Shown: positions 38,679 to 51,474, counted from the first letter of the stretch. The stretch is DNA of 64,000 nucleotides from Cricetomys ansorgei (GCA_026225945.1 JAMJFZ010000289.1:923001-987000), one strand, 5' to 3'. Translations and numbers: made by a program. Notes: generated from the letters alone by a model not told the origin.

Positions 38679-40482
38679 AATTCATTGAACCTGCACGAAA
38701 ATGTATGGAGTATGGAATCCAGTGCCATTTTATAGTTGATGATGCTAAGGTTCCCACAGTAGTAACTGTTGTAGTATGCCTCTGGTGGCAGCTCCCCAAA
38801 GAAGGCAGGGAGGCATTTTTATACGTGCAAACCCTTCCAGATTTCAGCAGAGGGAACCACCATCCTGGCTAGCACCATACTGAACAGTGCAACCCCGAGC
38901 ATCTGAGCTCAGGTGTTTTTACTGATTTAGAACCCCCCAGGGATTCTATTGATAGCACGTGCAGATCATTACCAATCAACATCTCCCACATGAATCCAAC
39001 ACCTGCAGACAATGCAAAATGCAAGACTTCGGCAGGCCCTCACCCAATAGTGCACAAAACAATATTATACATAACTAAAAATAAACTTCTATAACAAGTA
39101 ACCTTCCTAAAGGGGCACTGCTAGGGAGTCGCAGAAGGTGAGGACTCCCAGACTCAAGTTCCTTCCTATACCGCAATGCTTCAAGGCAGAAAAAGATATG
39201 CGTATGTGAGTAAATATGTAAATTCTATACATACATGCATCCATACGCACATAAAGGTATACATGTACCTATAGCACACAAGCTTAATGAAGCCTATGGC
39301 TCATCTAATGGTCTAAACTTTAGAACCCAAAGCCCTTTCTAAACTAAAGTGCTTTTCAGTTCCAGAACCAGAAAACACAGCTCAGAAGGTATTAAACTAT
39401 AGAAGACATATGTTGCTAAAATGGAATTTATCCAAATCAGCACCTCTCCGCTCCCCTGGGGACATGGGTCCCTTCCTTTCTGACCCCCACACGCTCTTCT
39501 GGGTGTCGATGTGGCTGTTTCTCTACCCCTACATGCTGATGCCTATAGCAGCAAAGAAAGAGAGGCTGCCCAGTGATGTCTTAATGTTTGAGAGGGTTGG
39601 GGGTTGAGGCCCAACTCTGAAAACAGTCCTCTTCCACTTTTTTCCTTGTAAAGAAAGAGCTGAGTATAGTCAGGAATGGTCAAGATAACTGAGTGATAAA
39701 ATGAAGAATAAGGAAAAGATGGCTCTGGGCGCCCCAAAACAGCGTCCCTCCCACTTGATATGTGGTTGTCATGACTGACCTACTCTCTAGTTGATAAACC
39801 CTTTAGCAGAAGTCCTGCGAATTATTCATCTTTGTTGTACTTCTGTCTCTAATATATTGCTCTATATTATACGAATATGCAAATGCATCATGTGTGAGTT
39901 TAAAGTTTTAAAGGGATAAAATGAGTATGCTTCATGAACTACACTGGGAAGGGTAGCTACATGTGTGGGGTTTGTGGGTAGCAGCGCCCACATTTAAAAC
40001 ATGGATTTGGTAGGCAACATGTAGGTTTTGAGGAGAAAACAGTAAAAACAGGAGTAGTTCGTGAACTCAGTGCGCACAGATAGTGGGAGTATTCAGGGCA
40101 GAGAGTTTTGAGTTTTTTGTGAACTTCCTGGGGGTTTCCCAGAGGCAGAGATTGTACCTTAAGATAACAATTGGAGTAGAGAGAAGGAATGTCAGCCAGA
40201 GGTTCGGGAAGAAACCTCAGGACACTCATGGCACGCCTCTTCCTCCTGGAAGGCAGGAAAGTCAGGTTTCTAGGTTGGGCCAGAGGCAAGTTTTAAGTAC
40301 AGCCAATGATCTGTTTGCCTTAGTTTGCTGTGGTGACTCCCGGTGAGTAACCTCTAGTGAAGGACATTTCCCTGTGATGCTAGTTCCCTAAAGCCAGGCC
40401 TGCTGTCCACACCCACTTCCAGCTCAGAAGTTCATCTTATTGCTTCTCTTCCTCTTCTCCTTTGTCCTCCTTCTTCTCTGAA

Positions 40483-40582
40483 AAAAAGAAAACAAAAACC
40501 AAAAAACCTCAAAATCCAATAAACTTCAAAACCAAACCTAAACAAACCAAACCAAAACAAAACCAACCAAATCAAAAAAAGC
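40483..40582. repeat. A/C-rich low-complexity tract
   Basis: About 100 nt that are almost entirely A and C on the + strand (CAAAACCAAACC-like units), with very few G or T. Confidence 0.88.
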
Positions 40583-41939
40583 TATCACCAATGACCTACC
40601 TGCGCTGGGTTTGGGGTTAATTCTTTCAAGGAAATTGTTATGACTTCCTCTTGTCTACCAATTGGCCGCTTCTGACCAGTGCCAGAGAACAAGAATTTCC
40701 AGTAGGCATGCTTTGTACAGTGAAACCAGGGATGTAAGAAGCCTGGATTCCTGTTCAACAAAGGAAGCGAACACTTCCCTCAGGCAGAGGGGACCCTCTT
40801 CTAGGAGCCTCCACCTAGCTTAATAGTATCTCAGAACACTGATAAACAGTTCTCCAGGGAGCTTGGCTTGGACCGTGGAGCTGTAGTATAGGTCATTACA
40901 GGGACTCTCAAACAAGCAAAAGTAGATTCCAGGCCCTGTTTCCCTGTTTGTCCTTCAAGGTGATGGGGTCATGGCAATGTTGTTATGGAAACTATAAAGC
41001 AGATAGACTTTCCTTTGGTGTCACAATGATCTGTCTTTCCCCTCTGATCTCACTTTAGTGTCTTTCCTCTAGTTCATTTCTGAATATTCAGTTATCTACA
41101 GCTCCCAAGGCTCCTAATTATAAAGTCTGCTAATGTATCTAGCCCACAGATTTATCAGTTCAAAATAGATACATTTTGAATCCAGGAAGTCTCAGGTATT
41201 GGGATGGCTCATGGGATACCTTTAATGACTGTTTCAGGCTCCCTTGCTCAGAAAGACAGAATGTGCCTGTTTGAGGAGTCTGGGTCTTGTTCCATACATA
41301 AGCCTACCTCTGTACTAGAATCCTAGTCTATGTGAGCTTTTGAAATGCAGAAACTCTGTTCTAAGGCCTGGAGGTGGGAGCTGGGACCAGTTTAAGCTGC
41401 ACAGGTGATTTTTGCCAGATGGCGGGAGGTTCAGAATGAATGCTAATCACTGCTCACACCTCACAGAGTCCGGGGCTCAAACCCAGCACTGGGAAACAGA
41501 CAAACAACAACCACCTCGATAACAAAGCAACAAAGCAAAGCAAAACAAAGCAAGAGAAAACAGAAGGAGCAGAAGACTTTGCACCACAGGAAGTCTGGAC
41601 AAGGGTTCACACTTCCACCTCTGGCTTACTTTGTTACTTTTGTTGTTGCAGCTGCTGCAGAGGGGTTGACTGGAGGGATTCACACATGTGAAGCAAGAGT
41701 TTTACTCAATGTGTTTTGGTTTTGGTTTTTGCTTTTGTTTGTTTTGTTTTATCTTGTCCAGAGAAACTTGGGTCTTTAACTAAGTTGATTTACTTCCCTA
41801 AAATAGCACTATTTTATATTTAAAAAAAGAAAAAAACACTCTAAAAACTACATTTACTCTTGAATTAGAGTTCAACTTTATGATTCAATAACCTTCAACT
41901 GTTATCGGCTAAAACTTGCTTCAGACACTCAATAGCAAT

Positions 41940-42005
41940 GTCTATTTCAGAGAGTCTGATTCAGTGGATTTGGGGGATTCTCAGGAATCTTGAATTTTCC
42001 ATAAA
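41940..42005 (+). mobile_element. MER5A-like hAT fragment
   Basis: CAGAGAGTCTGATTCAGTGG ATTTGGGGGATTCTCAGGAATC follows the MER5A consensus order (AGAGATTCTGATTCAGTAGGTCTGGGG...). Confidence 0.55.
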
Positions 42006-42187
42006 AATATTTTAAGCTACAAAACAGTTGAACAAGTTAAAAGTGACAGGAATAACTCCAAGCTCTCCACCTTAGCTCAACAGCTTTGACATTCTTCCGT
42101 GTTCTCCTTGGCTCTCAACTTGTATGGATGTGTGTATTTATATTTGATACATATTTGTATTTTGTTGGACAACGTGAAAAGTAAATG

Positions 42188-42392
42188 TCAAGGCCTGGAG
42201 AGATGACTTAGCAGGTTAGATCACTTACGACTCTTGTAGATAACAGCCCATCCTGCCCTGCAGATCCTAACCACATGTAAGAGCCCCACGGGATTTAATG
42301 TCCTCTTCTGGCCTCTGTGGGTGCACTTACACACACACATACACGCCCATACAGAGAGAGAGATACATGAATAAAAATATTTTTTAAAGGTG
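42188..42392 (+). mobile_element. B2 SINE
   Basis: GGCCTGGAGAGATGACTTAG, ATCCTAACCACATGTAAGAG, GTCCTCTTCTGGCCTCTGTG, then ACACACATACACGCCC and a GAATAAAAATATTTTTTAAA tail. Confidence 0.9.
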
Positions 42393-44520
42393 AATTTCAA
42401 ATATTCTGACACTTCATTTTTAACACAGTATAGCTTTCTAAGCGTTATGGATATTATCGTTTGTAATTAAAATGATGTTGTCACCACTCCTAAGAACGTT
42501 AGTATTTCCAAAATATCATCCAGTTGTTCGCATTAAAAGAGACACCTTCTGCACCTAGTGCTTTCCTTCGAGCAGGATACCACGGTAGAGCAGTGGAATG
42601 AACAAGACTCCCAGAATCAGTCAAGTCTCATCTGCTCTGGGGAGACTCCAGGAGCAGGTCAGACAAGTGTCTCCATTTGCCCCAATGTGCATTCCTGCAC
42701 ACACACACCTACACCACGCCCGGCTGCTCACCCAGCTCTCAGGTGCACCCCCACTCACCTGTGCCAATGGTAAGAAAGAGGAAAGGCTCTTCCTTGTCCT
42801 GGGAAACATCAAAGACGACCCACCTGCCCTCCGCTTTATAAGTGTGTACACAACAAGGCATCTGCATAATTAACTACACATCCCTGCTTAATGGAAGGGC
42901 TTGCTTAAGTGTAGCTACAGTCAAGTGACTCCCGCTGTGATTAAAGAGTTAAAATTGCAGTCTGTGGGGTGCTTTGGGGCGGCTGTAAGAAGGAGGGATC
43001 ACGGGAGTTGTAGTGTGGTATGTTTTCATGCTACCAGGCTGTCATTAAGAAGACTTGTATAGGCGCTCTGTAACTATTAAGGTTGTATTAAAATAATAGC
43101 ATATGCAGTAACCACCAAGACTGGTCTGAGGAGGCAGTTTCGTTTCCAGTCATCCACAAGGTAGAGGTTCATACTGGGCCTGAACAGAGCCTGAACCAGC
43201 TATTCAAATTATAATTTTACCAGTACCCAGCCCTCCTGCTCATTTACAAATTGTCTAAGGCTGCTTTATAGTACAATGCTAGAGCTGATAGTTGCAACAA
43301 AAGTATCATGCTCCAGATTCAAAACTATTTCCATCTCTTCACAGAATGTTTTGCTGTCCCCATCCTGAGGGTTCTAGTCACTCAAATTAACATTTTCCCT
43401 TTTGTATGTGTGGTGGTGGGTGAGGACAGACATACAGCCCTTGGCCTTACAACCAAACTTCTGCAAATAACACATTGGAAACATCTCTTTCTCCTCTTCC
43501 TGCTCATCTTCCAAGTCATTCACTGTTTACTCTTTCTGCTACGGAAGTGGACAAAGGTTAGACCATTCACAACCACCTTGGCCTTACTTAAAAAGCAAAA
43601 ATAAAATAAAATAAAATAAAATTCTTTTCCTAAGCTATCAATGGAAATACACATATTTAAAAGGAAAATAAATTTAAAATTAACAGAACATTCGTAAGTC
43701 CAGAGGTTATTGAGGGATTGTTTTTGTTTTGTATGTTCATTTAAGTTGTTAATCAAATCAAGTGGGTTTACATCTTGGTGAGCACGAAGCCCAAAGCGAC
43801 ATTACCAAGAGATGAAACCTGATGACTTCATACATATTAATTTGGAAGTCCAGGCACTTTCCTGAGCATGCTCAGTTTAAAGTCATAGTTCAGGAAAAAG
43901 ATGGAAGACATATTTCTGGGCGTGCTTGGCTCAAAGCTGTCAAGCACACGTTCAAAGGTTAGAATGGCGGGAGGAATGTGTCGAGGATGCTTGGTTTGCA
44001 TCATGAAGATGGCGGACAGGAAGGTGTACAGGGATGTTTCTGGACACTCTCCATTTTCTTCTAAAAGGTTTTCAAACAAACAGACAAAATGGACATTTTA
44101 AATGTATTAGTTGCAAGAACCATTGAAGTTTAGTCTTTTTTATGAAACACTATATAAGTTACTGTCTGGGGAGAAACTCAAATCTTCTTATCTCCCTCAC
44201 CTTTCAAGACTTTCTTACAAATCTTTGTATCCACCCCAATGTGTAGAATCTTTATGTCAATGTTTTAACTTCTCCTTTCCAGTAACACCTTTATTTATGC
44301 AGATGCCCCGCTGCATTCTGGGAATTTAAGTCACTGCAGTTGGCCTACCCCGTTTCAGTTTTATTTCATTTCCTTTCAACTGATTCTTTTAAACCAGCCA
44401 GTTGTGAAAAATGTGAGAGCCCCAAGTAAAAGAGGAAACAATCACCAGCTCTGTTAGGATTGAAGCGAAGCACACTTCCTGCTGTGTGCTTGGTGTGCTT
44501 GCTCTTCTGCTTTCTTTTTT
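42393..44520. other. Intergenic, no gene seen
   Basis: An (AAAAT)n run at 43599-43622; the rest is unique-looking, including an AT-rich stretch 42860-43110 with repeated TTAAG/ATTA cores. No coding evidence. Confidence 0.45.
43599..43622. repeat. (AAAAT)n short tandem repeat
   Basis: About five units of AAAAT. Confidence 0.92.
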
Positions 44521-44672
44521 CTTTTTTTTGGTTTTTCCGGACAGGGTTTCTTTGTTGTAACTCTGGCTGTCCTGGAACTCACTCTGTAGACCATGCTGGA
44601 AATCACAGAGATCCACCTGCCTCTGCTTCGCGAATGCTGGGATTAAAGGCGGGAGCCACCACTGCCCAGCTC
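44515..44672 (-). mobile_element. Full-length B1 SINE with target-site duplication
   Basis: Reverse B1: GACAGGGTTTCTTTGTTGTA, GGCTGTCCTGGAACTCACTC, GAGATCCACCTGCCTCTGC, GGGATTAAAGGCGGGAGCC. It is flanked by a 14-bp direct repeat GCTCTTCTGCTTTC at 44501-44514 and 44673-44686. Confidence 0.95.
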
Positions 44673-44689
44673 GCTCTTCTGCTTTCGTG

Positions 44690-45320
44690 AGGAGAACATC
44701 ATTTTATTCAAAAGTTTAATCTTGCAAAGATACTTCAATTGGAGTGCTTGTCTCTCTTTCTTTGGGACCTGGAACTTGCTTCGCACTGCTTCACTCGGCC
44801 ACTAAAGGGTTAACATGAAGTCTTCCGGAGGAAGTGAGGTAAGGAGGCTCTGCCTGCCTTGGTGAGAACTTTCCCTGGACTTTCATAAGTGGTCCCAAAG
44901 ACTCATTGGAATGCACGTAATAAGCATGGTTGTGCACGGGGTGGGGAAGGCTTCTCTTTTAATTTATGGATCTGAAGCTCAATAGAAAACAGGGCTGGAT
45001 TTTGACTTGCAAATAATTGTTGCATAATTGAATCATTTCTTTCTCTCTCTGGTCTTTAATATGCTTCGGCTGGTTTTAAGGTTCAGCCGTCTCTCTGCTC
45101 TTATTACATTCTCTTTCTTGGAGACCGGAGCCACTCATCAACACAATCATCCCTGCTGATAGAGCTCTCTAAAATGCATATAATAGCATACATTACTGCA
45201 TAGGATGCATATTATCATGTCACTTCATCTCTTGCCATGACATGTCTCCATTTTCTTAATAGGAAATATCATTCAATCTTTGCCTCTGATGTTTGTCCCC
45301 ATCAAGATTGTCTTAATTTT
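44690..45320. other. Intergenic, candidate noncoding element
   Basis: No repeats I can name. AT-rich sequence around 44950-45230 contains several homeodomain/POU-like cores (CATAATTGAAT, TGCATATAATAGCAT). A regulatory role is only a guess. Confidence 0.35.
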
Positions 45321-45324
45321 TTTC

Positions 45325-45362
<38 letters not shown>

Positions 45363-45378
45363 ATCTATCTATCTATTG
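45320..45378. repeat. (ATCT)n tetranucleotide repeat
   Basis: About 13 units of ATCT with one ATC slip at 45360-45363. Confidence 0.95.
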
Positions 45379-45593
45379 ATCTATCCATGACACCCATCAC
45401 CTGGTGCATACTGGGCCATGTCTGGAACCCTTCTCTACTTTAACATATTCTTTGCAATTTTTTTCCAAAGCAGGAATTTTCATCATCCTTCTAGACTTAT
45501 TTACTTCCCTACTCCCTTGGTACTCTGCTAACCATATTTACTTAGATATGATGACTTAAGCTATATTTAAGTAGGCTGCATTAATAAAGCATC

Positions 45594-45720
45594 TTCCAGG
45601 CAGGTATGGGTAACACATAACAATAATCCCAACACTTGAGTGACAGAAAGAGGAGGGAGGGTCGAGAATTTGAAGCCATCCTGGGCTACACAGCCAAACT
45701 TATCCACAGCAAACCAAGGT
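45594..45720 (+). mobile_element. B1 SINE, degraded
   Basis: CCAGGCAGGTATGGGTAACA...AATCCCAACACTTGAGTGAC...TTTGAAGCCATCCTGGGCTACAC keeps B1 order (quoted in parts). Confidence 0.75.
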
Positions 45721-45724
45721 TTCA

Positions 45725-47810
45725 GTGGCGCTGCCCTTGCTCAGTATACACAAAAACCTGAGTTCAATGACCAATATCCAGACAATGTGTTTTCCTCTTT
45801 GCCTTCTCCTTTGATCCACATTTCATCAAAGAATAGGGGGACAGGGTGACTTGCTCAAAGCACTGGTTCCTCCCTCCTTGGAAGAGTCCCATTGTAAACT
45901 GCTGAGCCTCATTCCTGGGAGTGGCAGCTACTTTAATGTGCCACCAGCACAGAAAGGAAGACCATGTCCTGAAGAACATTGACTTTGGGTTGTGACAACG
46001 GAAAGCTTGCATCATTCAATGGTCTGTTAGGACCTAAACAGCCGACGAGGAGCAGAAAGAGGCTCATAGCCCAACACAATCAGATTTGCTCTCTCCTAGG
46101 GAAGGGAGACACTTCTAACCAGAGGAATGAGGGTCACAGGTTTGTAAGGTGGACTTTTAGTGAGAAAATTGTAATTGAGTCTGAGGGAGCATGATCAGCT
46201 TGGGATTGATTGGCGTTTGGAGGTGGGATTAGGAGGAGGGAATTAACTAGGTATTGAGTGGTGACAGGAGGTAAAGATGACTGTGCAACTGAATATCAGA
46301 AGTAATTCATGAAAATAGCCAGCGGTCCAAGGCTTCGGTGGTAAGAAGTCAGTTACCAACAGAGGGGTTCATTATGGCACCGTTTAACCGCCGTGTGACC
46401 TTGGTGCTGCCTGCTACTCTTTGCAGCTTGTTCTGTCTGTCTGTCTGTCTGTCTTCTCAACACGGTGTCAGGAGTTCTTTACTCTTTTTTAGTTCAAGCT
46501 GATTTTCATTCTTTCAATCTCAAACAGCTTTTTAGCTCTCTCACTGTCCTGGAATCCATAGGAACACTTACCAGAATATATTCCCCTGCTGACATTAGCT
46601 GAAATGTAACACTCTCAAGTTAATCTTTATTTAACTCACTCAAGACATCCAGAGCAAGCAGCAAACAAGTACCAGGTTCAATTTAGAATCTGAAAGTCTT
46701 TCCAAACACTCCACCTCTCTGCTTTTTGATAGCAAGGGAGGTAATCACTCTTGTCTAAAACCGAATGGCTCTTTTTAAAAATTTCAATTTAGTTAAGATT
46801 TCTTGCTTTTCATACAACGCATCCTCATGTTTTCATGTCTTCCTGTGTTTACCCAGTCACATTTCCCTCATCTGGAAATTTAAACCCTGCTTCAAACCCT
46901 AACCTCCGTGTCCTGCTCTATCTGGCCTCCCTATAGGTCCCCCCTGACCCACTCTGTGGAGACTACTGGCTTCTTGGCAACAGTAGCACTTAGCTTGTGT
47001 CTGTTCGGTATTATTCTGTCTTCTAAGAACATAGTGGTTCTTTAGCGTTTCCCCTTGCTATTTGAAATAAAAAAAGCTTACTTTACCTACCTTTAACATC
47101 CCAGGGCACGTTTTTTAACCAGACATTCATAACTCCCTTGTGATCCTCTTAAAGGATGGGAAGGTGGGCAGAGTGTAAAACTTTATACACATGAAATGTG
47201 TACAATACATGAAACAAGTGTACAGGCTCATGTGTGGTATGTATGTGTGTGTACTTTTCTGAGGAAGGAATCTACAACTTACATCACATGTTCAAAGAGA
47301 TGCGCTACCCCAGAAAAAGGTTAAGAGCAAGTTTTAGATTATTAGTCTATTCTGGAATGGGCACTCTGCCACTCAAACAGATGGAGGTGATGACTAGAGC
47401 AACCAGGAAATCATGATTGTGCATCGAATGTGGGTGCTTAGGGCCTGGCACCCAGCTGGGCAGGTGGAGAACGCCATCCACCCAAAGCTGCCAAGGGCTA
47501 TTAGCCAGTGATGATTAAACTCTGGACTGTGCTGACTTTTGGAAATTGCAGTAAAATCCAGTCCTCCCTAGTATTGGCGCAGAAGCATAGCAGTTGGCTG
47601 AGTTCATCTACACAAGTGCTCTGACTGTGCCTTTGTCAGACACTCAGTTGGCACTGTTACTTGTCCCTGTCTATTTTTTTTTTTCATTCCCAGATACAGT
47701 CAGTTTGATTAGTAATCATGCTTCAGCATCAGAAGTCCACGAAGTAGAGCAGAATTCTGGAAGGGAATACAGCGTGTGACATATTGCCGTGCTTGAATTA
47801 AGTACAAAGG
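45725..47810. other. Intergenic, no gene seen
   Basis: A (GTCT)n run at 46433-46454 and T run at 47673-47685; no gene evidence. Confidence 0.5.
46433..46454. repeat. (CTGT)n short tandem repeat
   Basis: About five CTGT units. Confidence 0.9.
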
Positions 47811-47811
47811 C

Positions 47812-47905
47812 TTTTGGGCTGGTGATGTTGTTCGTTGGTAAAGTTCTTCCATGGCATTTGAGGGCCCCCAGGTTTGATCCCCACTGTGGCAGAAACAAAA
47901 CAATA
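47812..47905 (+). mobile_element. ID SINE
   Basis: GGGCTGGTGATGTTGTTCGTTGGTAAAG...CCAGGTTTGATCCCCACTG plus a CAAAACAA tail (quoted in parts). Confidence 0.75.
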
Positions 47906-48245
47906 CGAAAACCAACAGTAGTAGCAACCCAAAAACCCTTCGGGCAAGTATCTGCTACTGAGGCCGTATTTCTTCTGCGTGCTCACCGTGACATGTGCCT
48001 ATCAATGCAATCAGTGCTGAGCATGGATCACGGGGTGAGATGACCTAACCTCATGAGGAAGGCGGGTCTTTGTCTAGATCCTTTCACTTCCTGTGCTGGT
48101 AGGGGGTATTTTGTTTCTGCTATTGCCCTCCTTACACGCCTTTCCTAGAAAACTTTCTGTGGAATTGGTTTTGACTGATAACAGTAGGTTTGCTTCATGA
48201 AAACAGGCATAAAAAACATGTATACTTTCAATTTTCATGTGCATG

Positions 48246-48801
48246 TGTGAGGCCGGAGACCCCCGGCCCTGGGCATTAATCCTAAACTCTTAATAGGAAC
48301 TTAGGCTTTCTCTACTCAATACAATAATTATTGAGTACTTTCCAGAACTCCCTGTTCCAAGAACTAGCCTACTCCAGAAACCATAAAACAATTATTGTCA
48401 GGCTTAATTCAAGGACACTGTGACCCAGCCCAAATTCCTAAAATGAGCGGCAGCTACAGCCGCCGCCTAATAGCCTTGGGCAAGGGACTTTACCCTAAGT
48501 GTACATTTCCTGGTGCCCGCGACCTTGCTATATGCCAACACCAATCAATTTAAAGGTTAACTGGCCCCTACCTATCGAAATGGGAAAACAATTTGGGAAC
48601 CAATCAACTTGTACCAATTCGGTTTGTGCCCAACAACTGTATAAAAAGCTTCACCATTTGCTCCTCGGGGCCGCTTCTATCCTGCGTGTTAGAACGGTCC
48701 CAGTGCACTGGAATAAATCCTCTTGCTATTTGCATCAATATCCTGTCTGTGAGTCTCTGTGAGGGTGCAGCGTCCTGGTTTGGGCCTTTGGGGGTCCAAC
48801 A
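48246..48801 (+). mobile_element. Solo ERV LTR (class I-like)
   Basis: A 556-bp element starts TGTGAGG and ends CCAACA, flanked by CATG on both sides (48242-48245 and 48802-48805). A 4-bp target duplication suits gammaretrovirus-like ERVs. Inside are a CCAAT-type CACCAATCAA, TATAAAA at 48641-48647, and AATAAA at 48711-48716, in the order expected of U3-R-U5. No gag, pol or env sequence adjoins it, so it is a solo LTR left by recombination. Family name not assigned. Confidence 0.85.
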
Positions 48802-49198
48802 CATGCATATGTCTCTGAGCTAATTTTTTTTGGGGGGGGCACTTGATGAGATCATTTGACACAAATTATTCCCCTTCACATAGATGTTTGAAGAGACATC
48901 AAAACAATATCTAATTCAGGTCACCGGGTTTGGGGAATGCATTCTGAGAGTTTTCTTTCAAAGTGACTCCTTACCTGTATTAATTTTGCCTATTTGAAGA
49001 AACCAAGTAACAAAACTCTCACTATATAAAATACATAATGATAAACAACGTTACTTATTCCTAAAGCAGTTGTGACAAAACTTTCAACCCCATAGCTATG
49101 TGTGAAAGGGGAACCTGTTACCTTGAAACAAAGTAAAGCTTGCATATAGTTCGATCATTCTCTACTGTAGGGTTGTTTTATGATACTATGGTCTAGAT

Positions 49199-49386
49199 TA
49201 GTGGTTCTGAACCTGTGGATTGTGACCCCTATGGAGGTTGAACAACCGTTTCAGAGGTATCACCTAAGACCATCTGCACACCAGATATGTGCATTATGAT
49301 GTATAACAGTAGCAAAATTATAGTTATGAAGTAGCAACGAAAATTTTATGGTCAGGGGTCAGCATTAGGGAGGTTGAGAACCACTG
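49199..49386. mobile_element. URR1-type hAT DNA transposon
   Basis: A 188-bp element with terminal inverted repeats (left TAGTGGTTCTGAACC; right end GGTTGAGAACCACTG) and an 8-bp target duplication GTCTAGAT at 49191-49198 and 49387-49394. The 8-bp duplication is diagnostic of hAT. The internal CAACGAAAATTTTATGG resembles the rodent URR1 (hAT-Charlie) family. Confidence 0.9.
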
Positions 49387-49394
49387 GTCTAGAT

Positions 49395-49565
49395 GAACAA
49401 TTCTAAGATTTGAGTGTGTGTTCTGAATCACCTGGCAGATTGTTAGAACACGTTTGTGGGCTTCTCCAATATTTCCAGTACTGTAGATTGGGGTGTGGCT
49501 GAAAACATGATCTTTCACAAGTGATTGTGAGTTACAGATGCTGCTTGTCTGGGGATCACACTATA
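49395..49565 (+). mobile_element. MER5A-like hAT fragment
   Basis: TGTTCTGAATCACCTGGCAG ATTGTTAGAACACG and GCTTGTCTGGGGATCACACT follow the MER5A consensus order. The URR1 copy is inserted at its left part. Confidence 0.65.
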
Positions 49566-49569
49566 TAAA

Positions 49570-51470
49570 AAAAATTAATCTCCACTTAAAGGTCATGAAG
49601 TGTTGCAATCAGGAAAGACCACATTTTCACATCCCTAGCGGTTCCTGATAACATGAGGGTCCAAACAGATGCGTATGTGCTATGCAAGTGCAGCGTCGAC
49701 GTAGAACTCTGTGTTGGCAGATGACCACCACCCTTCCAGTTTGACCAGCATTAAGAGCATTATGTCCAAAAGACAGACACAGAGCCACACTCTTATAATC
49801 CCACCACTCAGGAGCCTGAGACGAGAGGGTGGTCTTGAGTTCGAGATGCAACCCAACATTGTCATCCAAGGACCTCCACAAAGGTAAAGCTAGATCCTGA
49901 ACTACACCCAGAAAAGAATTTAAGGACGAGTCGGAGCAAACCGAATTTATTAAGGGACAACACATACTTCAGATTTAACTGCAGGTGGGGGTTAGGATTA
50001 TGGGAGAGAGGAGAAAGAGAGAGAAACACAAGCACCAGAGAAGGATGCAATTGGCTGTGAGGGAGGACAGTAGTCCACACTGAGACCTGGTTGTGTGTAG
50101 GGGGTGGGTTGAGGCCGTTGTGCTAGGAGTCTTTAAGATATATATATATGTATACGTATGTATGTATGTGCACACACACATATATTTCTGCAGCTAAGTT
50201 AACTTGCCCAAAGGATGTGATTTACAAGGTTTTAAAGAATAAGCAAAGTTTAAAAGTTAAGTGCAGTTTAAAAATAAAAACATGATTGACTTATGTCTTT
50301 TATCTTACAGAATGTCCATTTTGTAAGTAAGATGTAAGGTGCTTTGTTGAAGTTTGTTGTTTAGATTTAGAGTCAAGGGGGTAGCACTAATAGGTTTAAA
50401 CTCTGGGCCACAGCCATTCTGGCCCTATGTAACCACAGTGACTTTTACCAAGGTATTTGAGATGTATTCGTATAAAACGAGCATTATCTCTGAAGGCAAC
50501 CGTGGTTTTAGCGGTTGTGTTGAAGTGTCTTGACACTCAACCAAGAGGAAACCAGAGCTAGATCTTAGGTGAGATGTTTCTTGCCTTTCCCATGTTTCTC
50601 TGCTTTCCTGTCCTGTCTCAAGCAGAGAGGCGGTAAGAAGACATTTTAGGGGAACGAAATTAAGGAGATTCCTATAGGAAGTGAAGCAAGCTAGTTGAAA
50701 GGAAGTTTCCAGTTAGTACAGCTGTGATCCTAGGACCAGAGTAACTGGTACCACCAGGAGCAAGTCAGTCTGGAATGGTTTCAGTAGCATTTAAAAAGAA
50801 GAACAGACTTCCTACAGTGAGCAGTCTCTCTCCCATCCATACATTATCTCCTTCTGAGTCGTGTGGGCAAAAGCAGCTAGCTCCACATACCATGAACAGT
50901 GTAAGCGTCCTATAACACTGCTTAGGAGCTGGGGTGAGGCACAAAAAGTTTTACTTATTTTTTTGTGCTGTATCTCCGGCATTTGTAAGGATAACAACTT
51001 AGATTAGGAGATGGGTTATTTAAACAATTGAGTCCATTTATTTTTCCTGGGTTTCACGGACTGGAAAACTGGCAACTTATAGAAATCTCCTGAAATACAT
51101 ATAAAAATTCTCTCAATGTGGATTTAGGTTGCCAACAAGAATTGGAAAAACCTTGGATGGCTGGGGCATCCCAACAGAGGGTCTGAAGGTTGTAGGATCG
51201 ACGAACACTGCGGGTTGTCTTTTTCCATCTTTGAGGTGCACTGATAGGAAGTCACCTGCAGATCCTATTAAAATTCAGGTGCGGAATGAGAAGTCCCGAG
51301 ACTATGCATTTTCTACAGGATCCCAGGGGAAGTCCAGGCTGCAGACTGAATTTTGAAGCAAGGTACCAAGGAAAATGCAGAACTTGTCCCCGGGGAGAGA
51401 GGCCTCTCAGAGCCCTGTCCCCTGACAGAAGGAGAACGCGAGCATTGCTTAGGGCTGGTGGTCCAAGCTA
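49570..51470. other. Intergenic upstream of Zdhhc21
   Basis: A possible degraded SINE at 49780-49900, a TATATATATGTATACGTATG run at 50138-50185, and unique-looking sequence to the CpG island. No gene evidence. Confidence 0.45.
50138..50186. repeat. (TA)n/(TATG)n run
   Basis: Alternating purine/pyrimidine TATATATATATGTATACG followed by TATG and CACA units. Confidence 0.85.
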
Positions 51471-51474
51471 AGAG

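Larger units (their letters stand above)
38680..42185. other. Intergenic, no gene seen
   Basis: Contains an A/C-only low-complexity stretch at 40483-40582, CAAAG-rich sequence at 41520-41560, a MER5A-like piece at 41940-42005 and scattered AT-rich runs. No splice-supported ORF. Confidence 0.5.
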
